A DNA stretch of 64,000 nt from Anaerotignum faecicola (lineage in GTDB: Bacteria; Bacillota; Clostridia; Lachnospirales; Anaerotignaceae), in the NCBI GenBank assembly GCA_024460105.1, contig JANFXS010000004.1, positions 124,001-188,000 on the forward strand. Reading direction: 5' to 3'. Shown in pieces: positions 42,574-51,562 of this stretch. The notes beneath the pieces were generated by a model that saw only the letters and a list, made by a program, of their open reading frames with translations, ran no database searches and was not told the DNA's origin. Within the stretch, counting starts at the first letter, position 1. Each line of letters opens with the position of its first letter. A program made the translations under genes and the position numbers.

Positions 42574-44649
42574 ATGAAAAGGATTTTTGACCATGCAATT
42601 TCATTATTTGTTATAGTAATAGTATTGCTCCTTATAATACCGTTGGATCCGTTTGTGCTGGACATATTTTTTATTTTGAATATTTCGCTTTCATTAATTA
42701 TACTCCTTATAACAATGAATATAAAAGAAGCGCTTGAATTTTCTATTTTCCCATCGCTGCTTTTGATAACAACGCTTTTCAGGCTGGGCTTAAATATATC
42801 GTCCACAAGGCTTATATTAACACGCGAGGGCGCCGCGGGGCAGGTTATTAAAGCCTTTGGAGAATTTGTGCTCCAAGGCAACGTCGTTGTCGGCGTAATT
42901 ATATTCCTCATAATCGTGCTTGTGCAGTTTATAGTAATTTCAAAAGGCGCGGAGCGTGTAGCGGAGGTTGCCGCAAGGTTCACTTTGGACGCTATGCCGG
43001 GAAAACAGATGGCTATTGACGCCGATTTATCAAGCGGCCTTATTACAGAAGAAGAGGCGAGGAACCGTCGGCAGAAAATACAGAGGGAAGCCGACTTTTA
43101 CGGCGCTATGGACGGCGCTACAAAAATTGTTAAGGGCGACGCCATTATGTCTATAATCATTACGGTTATAAACTTCGTTGCCGGAACCGTTATTGGCATG
43201 GTGCAGTCCACTATGTCGTTTAACGAAGTGCTTCAGGTGTATTCCATAGCGACAATCGGCGACGGGCTTGTAAGCCAGATACCGGCCGTGCTTATTTCAA
43301 CTTCAACGGGTATGATTGTTACAAGGGCGGTGTCGGACGGAAGCCTTAACACGGACGTTGCGAAACAGTTTTTGGCGCAGCCGCAGTCGATACTTATCGG
43401 CGGCATAATAATCGGCGCCATATCGCTTTTGCCGAGCATGCCGCATTTCCAGCTTATAATTATATCGGCGGCGCTTATCGCGCTGGGGCTTACGGTTTCA
43501 AAGCGGATGAAAACGGCGGCCGCCGCCGAGCAGGCGTATGCTGTGGCGGCAATGGAGGACGCGGCGCTGGAAACGGCGCCGTCGCCGGAGGATTACTATA
43601 AGGATATAAACAGCGTTTATTCGCTTTTAAATGTGGAGCCTGTTGAAATGGAATTCGGCTACAGCCTTATACCGCTTGTAGACGAAGGAAGCGGCGGCAA
43701 GCTTATAAACAGGATTGTGATTTTCCGCCGCCAGTTTGCGCAGGAAATGGGTTTTGTTATACCTTCTATAAGGCTGAGGGACAGTTCAAACTTAAATACG
43801 AACCAGTATGTAATAAAGATTAAAGGTGAAGAAGTGGCCCGCGGCGAAATACTTGTGGATTACTTCCTCGCTCTTGAACCGCCTAACCCCACCGGCGAAA
43901 TAGACGGAATAGAAACTATAGAACCGGCCTACGGCATACCAAGCAAATGGATAACGCCGGATCTTAAAGAAATGGCCGAAATATACGGATATACAGTTAT
44001 AGATCCCCTCTCCGTTATGGTTACGCATCTTTCTGAAGTTATTAAGCAGAATGTGTCGGAACTGCTTTCAAGGGGCGAAGTAATGCAGCTTATAGACAAC
44101 CTTAAAAAGATTTCGCCGCAGCTTGTGGAGGAGGCGTTCCCGAACATTATATCTTACGGAAGCTTTCAAAAGATACTTTCAAACCTTCTGAAAGAAGGAA
44201 TACCTATTAAGGACCTGAACTCAATAGTAGAGTGTATTGTAGATTCTTCAACGGATACGAGGGATATAGATACGCTGATAGGCAATATACGTGTGGCGCT
44301 TAAAAGGACTATTACAAGGCGTTTCTGTGAAAACGGGCAGATGCGGGTTATAACCCTTGACGGCGAAACTGAAAAGACAATCGCGTCTAGCCTAATAAAA
44401 AGCGAGCACGGTATTTACCTTGCTTTAAATCCAGACGCAATGCAGCAGCTTATAACGCAGCTGGCGGACAACATTAAAAAATTCAACGAGCTTTCCCAGC
44501 CGCCTATTATACTTACAAGCCATGTTATAAGGCTGTATGTTTACAGGCTTATTGAACAGTTTTATCCGAACGTTCATGTACTTTCGTTTAATGAAATTGC
44601 AAATAATGTGCAGATACAGGCCGTAGGCAACATAGTTATCGAAAAATAG
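42574..44649 (+). CDS. flhA: Flagellar export protein FlhA
   Basis: The 691-residue protein has an N-terminal half with about eight membrane helices, including the FHIPEP-region motif (FVISKGAERVAEVAARFTLDAMPGKQMAIDADL), and a C-terminal cytoplasmic domain that docks chaperone-substrate complexes. Length is typical. In many Firmicutes flhF and flhG follow; here the next gene is fliA. Confidence 0.97.
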   Translation: MKRIFDHAISLFVIVIVLLLIIPLDPFVLDIFFILNISLSLIILLITMNIKEALEFSIFPSLLLITTLFRLGLNISSTRLILTREGAAGQVIKAFGEFVLQGNVVVGVIIFLIIVLVQFIVISKGAERVAEVAARFTLDAMPGKQMAIDADLSSGLITEEEARNRRQKIQREADFYGAMDGATKIVKGDAIMSIIITVINFVAGTVIGMVQSTMSFNEVLQVYSIATIGDGLVSQIPAVLISTSTGMIVTRAVSDGSLNTDVAKQFLAQPQSILIGGIIIGAISLLPSMPHFQLIIISAALIALGLTVSKRMKTAAAAEQAYAVAAMEDAALETAPSPEDYYKDINSVYSLLNVEPVEMEFGYSLIPLVDEGSGGKLINRIVIFRRQFAQEMGFVIPSIRLRDSSNLNTNQYVIKIKGEEVARGEILVDYFLALEPPNPTGEIDGIETIEPAYGIPSKWITPDLKEMAEIYGYTVIDPLSVMVTHLSEVIKQNVSELLSRGEVMQLIDNLKKISPQLVEEAFPNIISYGSFQKILSNLLKEGIPIKDLNSIVECIVDSSTDTRDIDTLIGNIRVALKRTITRRFCENGQMRVITLDGETEKTIASSLIKSEHGIYLALNPDAMQQLITQLADNIKKFNELSQPPIILTSHVIRLYVYRLIEQFYPNVHVLSFNEIANNVQIQAVGNIVIEK

Positions 44650-44683
44650 CCCAGGCAAAACATCTAAATTTGGAGAACCCGGT

Positions 44684-45466
44684 ATGAATATTCCAGACGA
44701 ATTGAAGGAAAAAACAAACGAAGAACTGCTGGCGCTTTATAAAGCGGGAAAAGACCGGCAGGTTAAGCAGGAAATTGTGCTTAGGTACGTTTACCTGGTT
44801 AAAAACATAGCGATGAAGTACAGAGGCGTTTACGCAAGCTTTACGCAGCTTGACGACATTGTAAACGAAGGCATAATCGCGCTTATGGCAGCGGTGGATA
44901 AATACGATCCGGATAAAAACGCGCGCTTTGAAACGTTTGTTTCAAAAAGGCTCAAGGGGCTTATAATCGATATAGCGAGAAAACAGGACTGGATACCGCG
45001 CAACGTGCGCCGGGAGTCTAAAGAGGTGAACGACGCTATACATACCCTTTACGAGCGGCTCGGACGTTATCCGACAAATCAGGAAGCCGCCGATTACCTT
45101 AATATGAGCTTGGAAAAGTACCAAAAGGTTTTGGGAAAATCCAATCTTTACAATGTAATTTCACTGGACTATTTCCTTTGGGAGCAGAACGGCGAACAGA
45201 ATACGGAAAGCCTTGTCAGCCGCGAAACGCCTCCGGAACAAAAGCTTGAAGAAAAAGAATTCCATAGTATACTTAAAGAGGGAATTATGTCTCTCAGGGA
45301 GAAGGAGCAGACGGTAATCTCCCTTTATTACAGAAAAGAACTTACAATGAAGGAAATAGCGGCCGTTATGAATCTTAGCGAACCGCGTATATCGCAGATA
45401 CATTCCAACGCCCTTGCAAAACTCAAGGTATTTTTGGAGAAAAATAAGAATAAGGGGATGATATAA
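44684..45466 (+). CDS. fliA: Flagellar RNA polymerase sigma-28 factor
   Basis: The 260-residue sigma factor has region 2 (YVYLVKNIAMKYRGVYASFTQLDDIVNEG then DARFETF-like ARFETFVSKRLKGLIIDIAR), region 3 and region 4 with helix-turn-helix (KELTMKEIAAVMNLSEPRISQIHSNAL). It would direct late genes such as fliD and flgM. It is directly after flhA and its stop overlaps the flgF start (TAATG). The anti-sigma factor gene flgM lies at 59196. Confidence 0.95.
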   Translation: MNIPDELKEKTNEELLALYKAGKDRQVKQEIVLRYVYLVKNIAMKYRGVYASFTQLDDIVNEGIIALMAAVDKYDPDKNARFETFVSKRLKGLIIDIARKQDWIPRNVRRESKEVNDAIHTLYERLGRYPTNQEAADYLNMSLEKYQKVLGKSNLYNVISLDYFLWEQNGEQNTESLVSRETPPEQKLEEKEFHSILKEGIMSLREKEQTVISLYYRKELTMKEIAAVMNLSEPRISQIHSNALAKLKVFLEKNKNKGMI

Positions 45467-46215
45467 TGTTTCAGGGATTTTATAATTTAACCAGCGGCAT
45501 GATTACGCAGAACAGGAACCTTAACGTAGTAAGCAATAATATAGCAAACGTATTAACCCCGGGATATAAGAAGGATACAATGGTGTCCAGCACATTCCGC
45601 GAGGAGCTTGTTTCGAGAACGGGCAATATAGACAAGGACAATCCCGAAGGGCTTGGGGACGCCTCTAGGTTCAGAAGCGCCCTTGAAACCATTACGGATT
45701 ATGAGCAGGGAGCGCTTGAAATAACGGACAATCCGCTTGACTGTGCAATTACGTCGGAAGGTTTTTTCAGGATTGACACAGGAAACGGCGAGCTTTATAC
45801 AAGAAACGGCTCTTTTGCAATCAGCGACGACGGATACTTGGTTTTGCCGGAAGGCGGACGCGTTATGGGCAAGAACGGGCCTATACTCCTCGGCGCCGAC
45901 GATTTCACCGTTGACGGCAACGGGCTTGTATATACAAGCGGGGGAGACTACATAGATCAGCTTGATATTGTAACCTTTGACGATATGGCGCAGCTTAGGA
46001 AAACGGGCGGCAGCCTGTTTGCTTCGGACGCGGCCCCGGTTGCGGTTGCGGATCCTTCCGTGGAACAGAAAACGCTTGAAAGATCCAACGTGGACGCAAC
46101 GGGAGAATTTTCTAAAATGATTGAAAGCCAGAGGGCGCTCCAAAGCGCGGCCCAGGTTTTGAAGATATACGACCAGCTGATGGGAAAGGCGACGACACAG
46201 CTTGGAAACATTTAA
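45466..46215 (+). CDS. flgF: Flagellar basal-body rod protein FlgF/FlhO
   Basis: The 249-residue protein starts MFQGFYNLTSGMITQNRNLN with VSNNIANVLTPGYKKDTMV and ends with the assembly helix SKMIESQRALQSAAQVLKIY, the FlgF/FlgG family signatures. It is probably the FlgF-type distal rod protein (FlhO in Bacillus). Its ATG overlaps the fliA stop by one base. Confidence 0.9.
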   Translation: MFQGFYNLTSGMITQNRNLNVVSNNIANVLTPGYKKDTMVSSTFREELVSRTGNIDKDNPEGLGDASRFRSALETITDYEQGALEITDNPLDCAITSEGFFRIDTGNGELYTRNGSFAISDDGYLVLPEGGRVMGKNGPILLGADDFTVDGNGLVYTSGGDYIDQLDIVTFDDMAQLRKTGGSLFASDAAPVAVADPSVEQKTLERSNVDATGEFSKMIESQRALQSAAQVLKIYDQLMGKATTQLGNI

Positions 46216-46232
46216 CAGGGGGTACTTGAAAA

Positions 46233-46952
46233 ATGAACTTTTCGTTTTATTCCGGCGCGGTAGGCGCAATGTCACATTCAAAAAGGCTTGAAGTTATCGC
46301 AAATAACATATCAAACACAAATACAAACGGATTTAAAGCAAAAAACGGCGTATTCACAGATCTTGTTTATAAAAACATGAACGCGCCCGACGGCGCCCAA
46401 ACACAGCTTACATACGGAGCGGGAGTTAAAATGCTCAAAGACGACACGGATTTTGTACAGGGCGCACTGGAGCTTACAGGCTTCAGCCTTGACTATGCCA
46501 TAAACGGACCGGGTTTTTTTGCTCTCAGGGAACCGGCTACGGGCGAAATAACATATACGAGGGACGGCGCTTTTTCAACGTCGCAGCAGCCGAACGGGCA
46601 ATTTTACCTTGTTTCAAAAAATAATAAATGGGTTCTTGATGCAAACGGCAACCCTATTGTCGTTGAAAATCCAAGCGATAATATAGGCATTGGAGTTTAT
46701 GTATTTGAACAAAAAAACGGCCTTTTGAATATCGGCGACAACGAATATCAGCCGGTTGAGAAAAACGGCGTTCCGCGGGCTTTGGACGGCTACAGGGCCG
46801 GAGTTATAGTTAAAGGGGCGCTTGAAGGTTCAAATGTTGATTTCGCAAAGGAAATGACAAAAGTTATCGAAACGCAGAGGGCTTATCAGATGTCTTTGAA
46901 AATGGTCCAGACTTCCGACGAAATTGAAAACACAATTAACAGCCTCAGGTGA
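46233..46952 (+). CDS. flgG: Flagellar basal-body rod protein FlgG/FlhP
   Basis: The 239-residue protein has an N-terminal rod motif (VIANNISNTNTNGFKAKN), and C-terminal EMTKVIETQRAYQMSLKMVQ. It follows flgF by 17 bases, an arrangement like flhO-flhP of Bacillus. The two are paralogues of the distal rod; which is FlgG strictly is set by order and not by experiment. Confidence 0.9.
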   Translation: MNFSFYSGAVGAMSHSKRLEVIANNISNTNTNGFKAKNGVFTDLVYKNMNAPDGAQTQLTYGAGVKMLKDDTDFVQGALELTGFSLDYAINGPGFFALREPATGEITYTRDGAFSTSQQPNGQFYLVSKNNKWVLDANGNPIVVENPSDNIGIGVYVFEQKNGLLNIGDNEYQPVEKNGVPRALDGYRAGVIVKGALEGSNVDFAKEMTKVIETQRAYQMSLKMVQTSDEIENTINSLR

Positions 46953-46974
46953 TCTATATTAGGGGGACTAACAT

Positions 46975-47604
46975 ATGACGATTAAAAAGTATGAAGATAT
47001 GGACAGTTTCGAGCTTGACGTATTAAGGGAAATAGGCAGCATAGGAACGGGCAATGCGGCGACAGCCCTTTCAAGTGTGCTTTCACAGAAGATTGAAATG
47101 TCGCTGCCGGAAGTTAAGATTATGGACTACAATAAAGCCATAAAGGAAATGGGCGGCGCCGAAAGGATTGTGTGCGGCGAGCTTGTGGCATTCAGCGGCG
47201 AAATAAACGGCATTATGCTTTATATGCAGGATATGGATCTTATAAACGTAGTTTTGGAAAAGCTTCTGAACGGACGAAGAATAAACGATTATATGGAATT
47301 AAACGAGCTTGACACATCGGCTCTTATTGAAATAGGAAATATCATTATCTCATCATATATAAACGCCATTTCTACCTTAACGGGAATATCCGTACACCTT
47401 TCAGTGCCGGCTATATGTACAAACATGCTGGGCGCAATTGTGTCCGTGCCTATGGCCGAATACGGATATGAATCCGATAAGATTATGACTATAGGCGGCA
47501 ATTTTAAATGCAACGGCAAGGAGGTATACAGCCGGCTTTTAATGCTGCCGGATATGAAGTCGCTGGACTTTTTAATGAAGAAATTAGGTGTTGAGAGTGA
47601 ATAA
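46975..47604 (+). CDS. cheC: CheY-P phosphatase CheC
   Basis: The 209-residue protein has both CheC phosphatase motifs (DVLREIGSIGTGNAATAL near residue 14 and SALIEIGNIIISSYINAI near 110), each with the catalytic Glu and Asn. It dephosphorylates CheY-P and is stimulated by CheD in Bacillus. The last 8 bases overlap the cheD start region. GGGGG precedes the ATG. Confidence 0.95.
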   Translation: MTIKKYEDMDSFELDVLREIGSIGTGNAATALSSVLSQKIEMSLPEVKIMDYNKAIKEMGGAERIVCGELVAFSGEINGIMLYMQDMDLINVVLEKLLNGRRINDYMELNELDTSALIEIGNIIISSYINAISTLTGISVHLSVPAICTNMLGAIVSVPMAEYGYESDKIMTIGGNFKCNGKEVYSRLLMLPDMKSLDFLMKKLGVESE

Positions 47605-48079
47605 GACCTATGTGGTTGGCATTGCGGATATGAAGATATGCAGAAGCCCGGGAGTGCTTGTGACATATGCCTTAGGCTCCTGCATCGGGGTATGCGTGTA
47701 CGATCCTGTTATAAGGCTTGCGGGCATGGTGCATATCATGCTTCCGAACATGTATGAAAATAATAAGGACAACATTTTTAAGTACGCCGACACAGGCATA
47801 CCCGAAACCATAAGGAAAATGGAGGCTTTCGGCGGGGTGAGGAGCCGCATGGTCTGCAAAATTGCCGGCGGGGCGAAGATGTTCGAGCTTAAAGGCAACG
47901 GAACTCTCGGCAATATAGGCGCAAGGAATGCCGAAAGCGTTAAAGCCGTTTTGATGAAGGAACGCGTGCGCATTGTAAAGGAGGACTTAGGGTCAAACTA
48001 TGCAAGGACAATGTATTTCGATTCTTCAAACGGCGAAGCGACTATTAAATCTTATGGAAAGCCTGAAAAGAAACTGTAA
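47597..48079 (+). CDS. cheD: Chemoreceptor glutamine deamidase CheD
   Basis: The 160-residue protein has the CheD catalytic Cys and His in YALGSCIGVCVYD and GMVHIMLP. It deamidates receptor glutamines and binds CheC. I prefer the GTG at 47597 (VNKTYVVGIAD), six bases after AGGTG; an upstream GTG at 47588 is embedded in that site. The overlap with cheC suggests coupled translation. Confidence 0.94.
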   Translation: MNKTYVVGIADMKICRSPGVLVTYALGSCIGVCVYDPVIRLAGMVHIMLPNMYENNKDNIFKYADTGIPETIRKMEAFGGVRSRMVCKIAGGAKMFELKGNGTLGNIGARNAESVKAVLMKERVRIVKEDLGSNYARTMYFDSSNGEATIKSYGKPEKKL

Positions 48080-48250
48080 GCCTGCGTTACGCCGCAGGGG
48101 CATGTTTTTTCAGTTATTTTTTTACATAAATCCGCCGATAAATCTTATAAGGGGAGATTTGAAAGGCGGAAGATGCGGTTTTTAAAAATCCGGTATTATC
48201 TTTGTTTTAAAATAATCCAATATCCAAAGCGGTCAGGGAGGGGCGTTTAT

Positions 48251-49180
48251 ATGAGCAGTATCAGCGAAAACAAGACAAATATCCTGCTTGAAACAGGAAC
48301 AAATGAAATAGAAATAATGGAATTTACGATTGACGGCAACCTTTACGGCATTAATGTCGCAAAGGTAAGGGAAATTATCATGAGCGACAAGGTAAAGCCT
48401 ATGCCGCACTCACATCCTGCCGTGGAGGGCGTTTTTAAGCCGAGGGACATACTGCTTACGGTTGTCGACCTTCCCATGTACCTTACGGATGTGCCTTCCA
48501 AAAAGAACCCAAAGGATTTGTTTATCATAACAAACTTCAATAACCTGAACATTGCTTTTAGGGTGCATACGGTTGAGGGCATAAGCAGGATTTCATGGGG
48601 CGACATACAAAAGCCGGACAAAACGGTTTCAGGCGGCGAGGAAGGCGTTGCAACGGGAATTGCCCAGTGCGGCGACGATTTGGTTACAATACTTGATTTT
48701 GAAAAAATCGTAGCCGAAATAGCGCCGGAAACAACTATACAAATAAGCGAAATAGAAAAATTGGGTGCAAGGGATCGCAATGAAACGCCTATTGTGCTTG
48801 CCGAAGATTCCATTCTTCTTACAAAAATGATTAGGGAATCTCTTAAAAAGGCAGGCTATATAAATTTAAAGGAATTCAATAACGGCCAGGAGGCATGGGA
48901 ATACCTCTCATCCCTTAAAGACAATGCCGGCAGTATTAAAAGCGAAGCGTCGCTTATAATAACCGATATCGAAATGCCCAAAATGGACGGCCACAGGCTT
49001 ACGAAGCTTGTAAAGAGCGACGATATACTTAAAAATATACCAGTTATAATATTTTCGTCCCTGATAAATCCCGAAATGCAGATAAAGGGCAAGCAGGTTG
49101 GAGCCGACGAGCAGCTTTCCAAACCTGAAATAGGCTATCTTGTGGAAGTTATAGATCAGCTTCTTATAAGATCCAAATAA
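48251..49180 (+). CDS. cheV: Chemotaxis coupling protein CheV
   Basis: The 309-residue protein has a CheW-like coupling domain (about 25-170, FTIDGNLYGINVAKVREII) and a C-terminal receiver domain (about 185-305) with acidic pocket AEDS, phosphoacceptor IITDIEMPKMDG and the Lys of QLSKPEIG. It would link receptors to CheA with adaptation through its receiver. GGGAGGGG lies before the ATG at 48251. A CheW gene is not present in the window, so CheV may be a main coupler here. Confidence 0.92.
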   Translation: MSSISENKTNILLETGTNEIEIMEFTIDGNLYGINVAKVREIIMSDKVKPMPHSHPAVEGVFKPRDILLTVVDLPMYLTDVPSKKNPKDLFIITNFNNLNIAFRVHTVEGISRISWGDIQKPDKTVSGGEEGVATGIAQCGDDLVTILDFEKIVAEIAPETTIQISEIEKLGARDRNETPIVLAEDSILLTKMIRESLKKAGYINLKEFNNGQEAWEYLSSLKDNAGSIKSEASLIITDIEMPKMDGHRLTKLVKSDDILKNIPVIIFSSLINPEMQIKGKQVGADEQLSKPEIGYLVEVIDQLLIRSK

Positions 49181-49555
49181 CCCATGGTTCTTAAAAGGGA
49201 CGGATAATCCTAAATTTATGCAGGGGTATAAAACAACCGGTTATTATTCAGGATATATGCCGCCCCTTTATTTTTTGACGCATGATTAAAACTTACGGCG
49301 TATCGCGGTTAGGTATACGGTATATACGACAGCGCGGCAGTGCGGTTTGGTTAAAGGGCGTGGCATACGGATTTTTCTAAGTTAAGGCGTTTTGGCTCCG
49401 AAAGCAAGTGAGGGAGCCTGAAAACGGGCTCAAGGCTTTTAACCGGAAAATAATGAATACGCCGGGAATTCGGCGTGGAAACGTTCGTACGTTTTTTGAT
49501 TTATCGGCTTGGTAAATTTGTATTATTCGCGTAATCTTTAACGGGAAATTTATTC
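49181..49555. other. Intergenic region with stem-loop structures
   Basis: I see no intact gene. AGGGG...CCCCT (near 49223-49270) followed by TTTATTTTTT may be the cheV terminator, but its loop is long and the stem short. A 12-base-pair hairpin with a two-base bulge (CGTTTTGGCTCC at 49388-49399, pairing with 49413-49426) lies inside and has no T-run after it. The decayed GGDEF-EAL gene begins at about 49570. Confidence 0.45.
49388..49426. repeat. Stem-loop of unknown role
   Basis: CGTTTTGGCTCC (49388-49399) pairs with GGAGCC (49413-49418) and AAAACG (49421-49426) around a TG bulge. The neighbouring AAGGCTTTTAACC (49432-49444) resembles AAAGGCTTTTGACGCC in the repeat at 551-656, so it may be a distant member of that family; the match is short. 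Confidence 0.4.
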
Positions 49556-49569
49556 AAGGGATATATATT

Positions 49570-50154
49570 TATAAAGGAACCTTTAAAAAGGGCTTTTGTT
49601 TCAATTTTATGCCGAATTATAGAAAACATGATTATGTGTGCGCCGGATGCGCCGCCCTTTGAGGGGAACGCCGAAACGGACAGCCTTACCGGATTTTTGA
49701 ACAAAACGGTTTTTTATGGCGCGGAAGGACGGGGCAAAGGCGTTATACCGTTATATTTCCGGATAGGTTGCGCTTGTTTTTGAGCGAAACGCTTGAACCC
49801 TTTCATAAAAAGGGCCTTGAGCCGGAAATGGACGGCGTGGGTCCGGTATATTCGCCTTTAAATGCGCCCGGGAATATAAGTTTTGGCACACTTAAAATAG
49901 ACGGGAACTTTTTTGACAAGGATATTGCAAGCAGGAAAAGGAAAATGATTTTTTTAAATATTATTCCGCCGGCAGAAGCTCTCGGAACAAATGTAATAGC
50001 CGAGGGGGCCGAAACGGACGAGCAGGAGCAGTTTATTCTGTATTTAGGCTGCGATACGGCGCATGGATATAATTTTTCCAAGCCGGCGCCTTTTAAAAAC
50101 TTTGAAGAAAATATTAAGAGCAACCTGTGGGTAATTGAAAAAGGAGGTATTTAA
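49570..50154 (+). pseudogene. Decayed GGDEF-EAL (c-di-GMP) protein
   Basis: Frame at about 49570-49785 encodes AETDSLTGFLNKTVF, the start of a GGDEF domain, and then stops. From 49768 another frame (128 codons) matches only the C-terminal half of an EAL domain: SPLNAPGNISFGTLKIDGNFF, then LGTNVIAEGAETDEQEQFIL and LGCDTAHGYNFSKPAPF. The GGEEF active site, the EAL motif and most of both domains are missing, which indicates an internal deletion plus frameshift of a once larger diguanylate cyclase/phosphodiesterase. The intact tail is close upstream of the next gene and could still be translated. Confidence 0.7.
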
Positions 50155-50156
50155 AT

Positions 50157-51446
50157 ATGCGCAAATTTGTTGTCAGACAGCCTATTAAAGATATAGACGG
50201 CGCAACTGTTGGTTATGAGATACTTTTTAATGTTGACAACGGGCTTTACAATAACGTAAACGGCGATTATGTGGCGGCGGACACGATTTCATCGTTTCTT
50301 CTGCAAAACAGTGAAAAGGTTTTTTCAAAAGGAATGACGTTTATAACGTTCACGCCTAACCTTTTGTTTAAAAACACGCCGAGAATGTTTAAACAAGGCG
50401 ATATTGTAATACAGATTGAAGACAGCTTTACAGTTCATCCTTTGGCGTCGAAAGTCCTCCAAAGGTATAAAGACGACGGGTATAAGATCTGTATGACGGA
50501 TTTCCAGTTTGCGCCGAGGTATTTTGCGCTTCTCGAATTTATAGACTATATAAAAATAGACGTGCACCTTATTACGGACGTAACTTCCATAGACAATATA
50601 CTTAAACTCGGAAAAGGTTTCCAGAAAAAGTGTATTGTAACCGGCATTGACAGCAAGGCGCTTTATGAAAAGGCTAAAGCCGTACCGGCGGATTATTTCC
50701 AGGGGTGTTATATTGCCGAGGCGATGGCCACAAAGGCGAATAAAACCGAATACCTCCAGTCGAATTTCTTCCAGCTTGTGGTTGCTATTACAAAAGATAT
50801 ACCCGATATGGATGAAATTGAGGAAATTATTTCAAGGGACGCGTCCCTTACATACGCGCTTTTAAAAATGGTTAACTCCGTGCATTTTGCACTGCGCCAC
50901 AGGACGTCGTCCGTTAAGCAGGCGCTTGTTATACTCGGCTTAAGCCAGCTTAAACAGTGGGTTTACCTTTTAAGCTTTGAAAAGAACGAAACGGATTCAA
51001 ATTCAGAGGAAATACTTAAAACATCGTTCCTGCGCGCTAATTTCTGTTCGGAACTTTACACTCATATAAAGGGCCTCCCCATAACGCAGGCCGACGCGTA
51101 TCTGTTGGGCATGTTTTCAACGATAGACGCGCTTGTGGACGCTCCTATTGAGGAAGTTATGAGCGAAATTCCCGTAGTTGAAGAAGTAAGGGACGCTATT
51201 ATATCGCAGGAAGGAAGATGCGGCACGCTTTATAAGCTTGTTTTAAGCTATGAAAGCGCCGATTGGAAGGCGATAGTTTCATATGCAGGGGAGCTTAACA
51301 TGGAAACGGATATGCTTGCACAGATTTATTTTGACTGTGTTGAGAAAGTAAACGAAATTTGGGAAACTTTTATGAATCCCAATAATGATTTTGCGGTAGA
51401 CCTTGAGGAGCTGAGGAAAGAAACGGAAGAAGCCAAGGCCGAATAA
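50157..51446 (+). CDS. EAL-like/HDOD domain signalling protein
   Basis: The 429-residue protein has an N-terminal EAL-related domain (about 1-200) with VRQPIKDIDGATVGYEILF where active enzymes have an EAL motif, so it is probably catalytically inactive, and a C-terminal HDOD domain (about 205-400, IISRDASLTYALLKMVNSVH then SSVKQALVILGLSQLKQWVY). This architecture (YuxH/CdgJ-like) is known in motility and virulence regulation in other bacteria. GAAAAAGGAGG precedes the ATG. It follows a decayed EAL gene and is ahead of a shared terminator. Confidence 0.88.
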   Translation: MRKFVVRQPIKDIDGATVGYEILFNVDNGLYNNVNGDYVAADTISSFLLQNSEKVFSKGMTFITFTPNLLFKNTPRMFKQGDIVIQIEDSFTVHPLASKVLQRYKDDGYKICMTDFQFAPRYFALLEFIDYIKIDVHLITDVTSIDNILKLGKGFQKKCIVTGIDSKALYEKAKAVPADYFQGCYIAEAMATKANKTEYLQSNFFQLVVAITKDIPDMDEIEEIISRDASLTYALLKMVNSVHFALRHRTSSVKQALVILGLSQLKQWVYLLSFEKNETDSNSEEILKTSFLRANFCSELYTHIKGLPITQADAYLLGMFSTIDALVDAPIEEVMSEIPVVEEVRDAIISQEGRCGTLYKLVLSYESADWKAIVSYAGELNMETDMLAQIYFDCVEKVNEIWETFMNPNNDFAVDLEELRKETEEAKAE

Positions 51447-51503
51447 ATATGAATAAGCGGCAAGGTATTCCCGACGGAAAACGGGATTTAAAGCCGCTGA
51501 ATA

Positions 51504-51543
51504 TAAAAAAGGAGCCCGAAAAGAAATAGGGCCCTTTTTTTTA
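51504..51543. terminator. Bidirectional rho-independent terminator
   Basis: AAAAAAGGAGCCC (51505-51516) and GGGCCCTTTTTTTTT (from 51529) form a stem with T-runs on both strands between the rightward HDOD gene and the leftward ComFB-domain gene. Confidence 0.75.
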
Positions 51544-51562
51544 TTTGCATATATGCCGCCTC

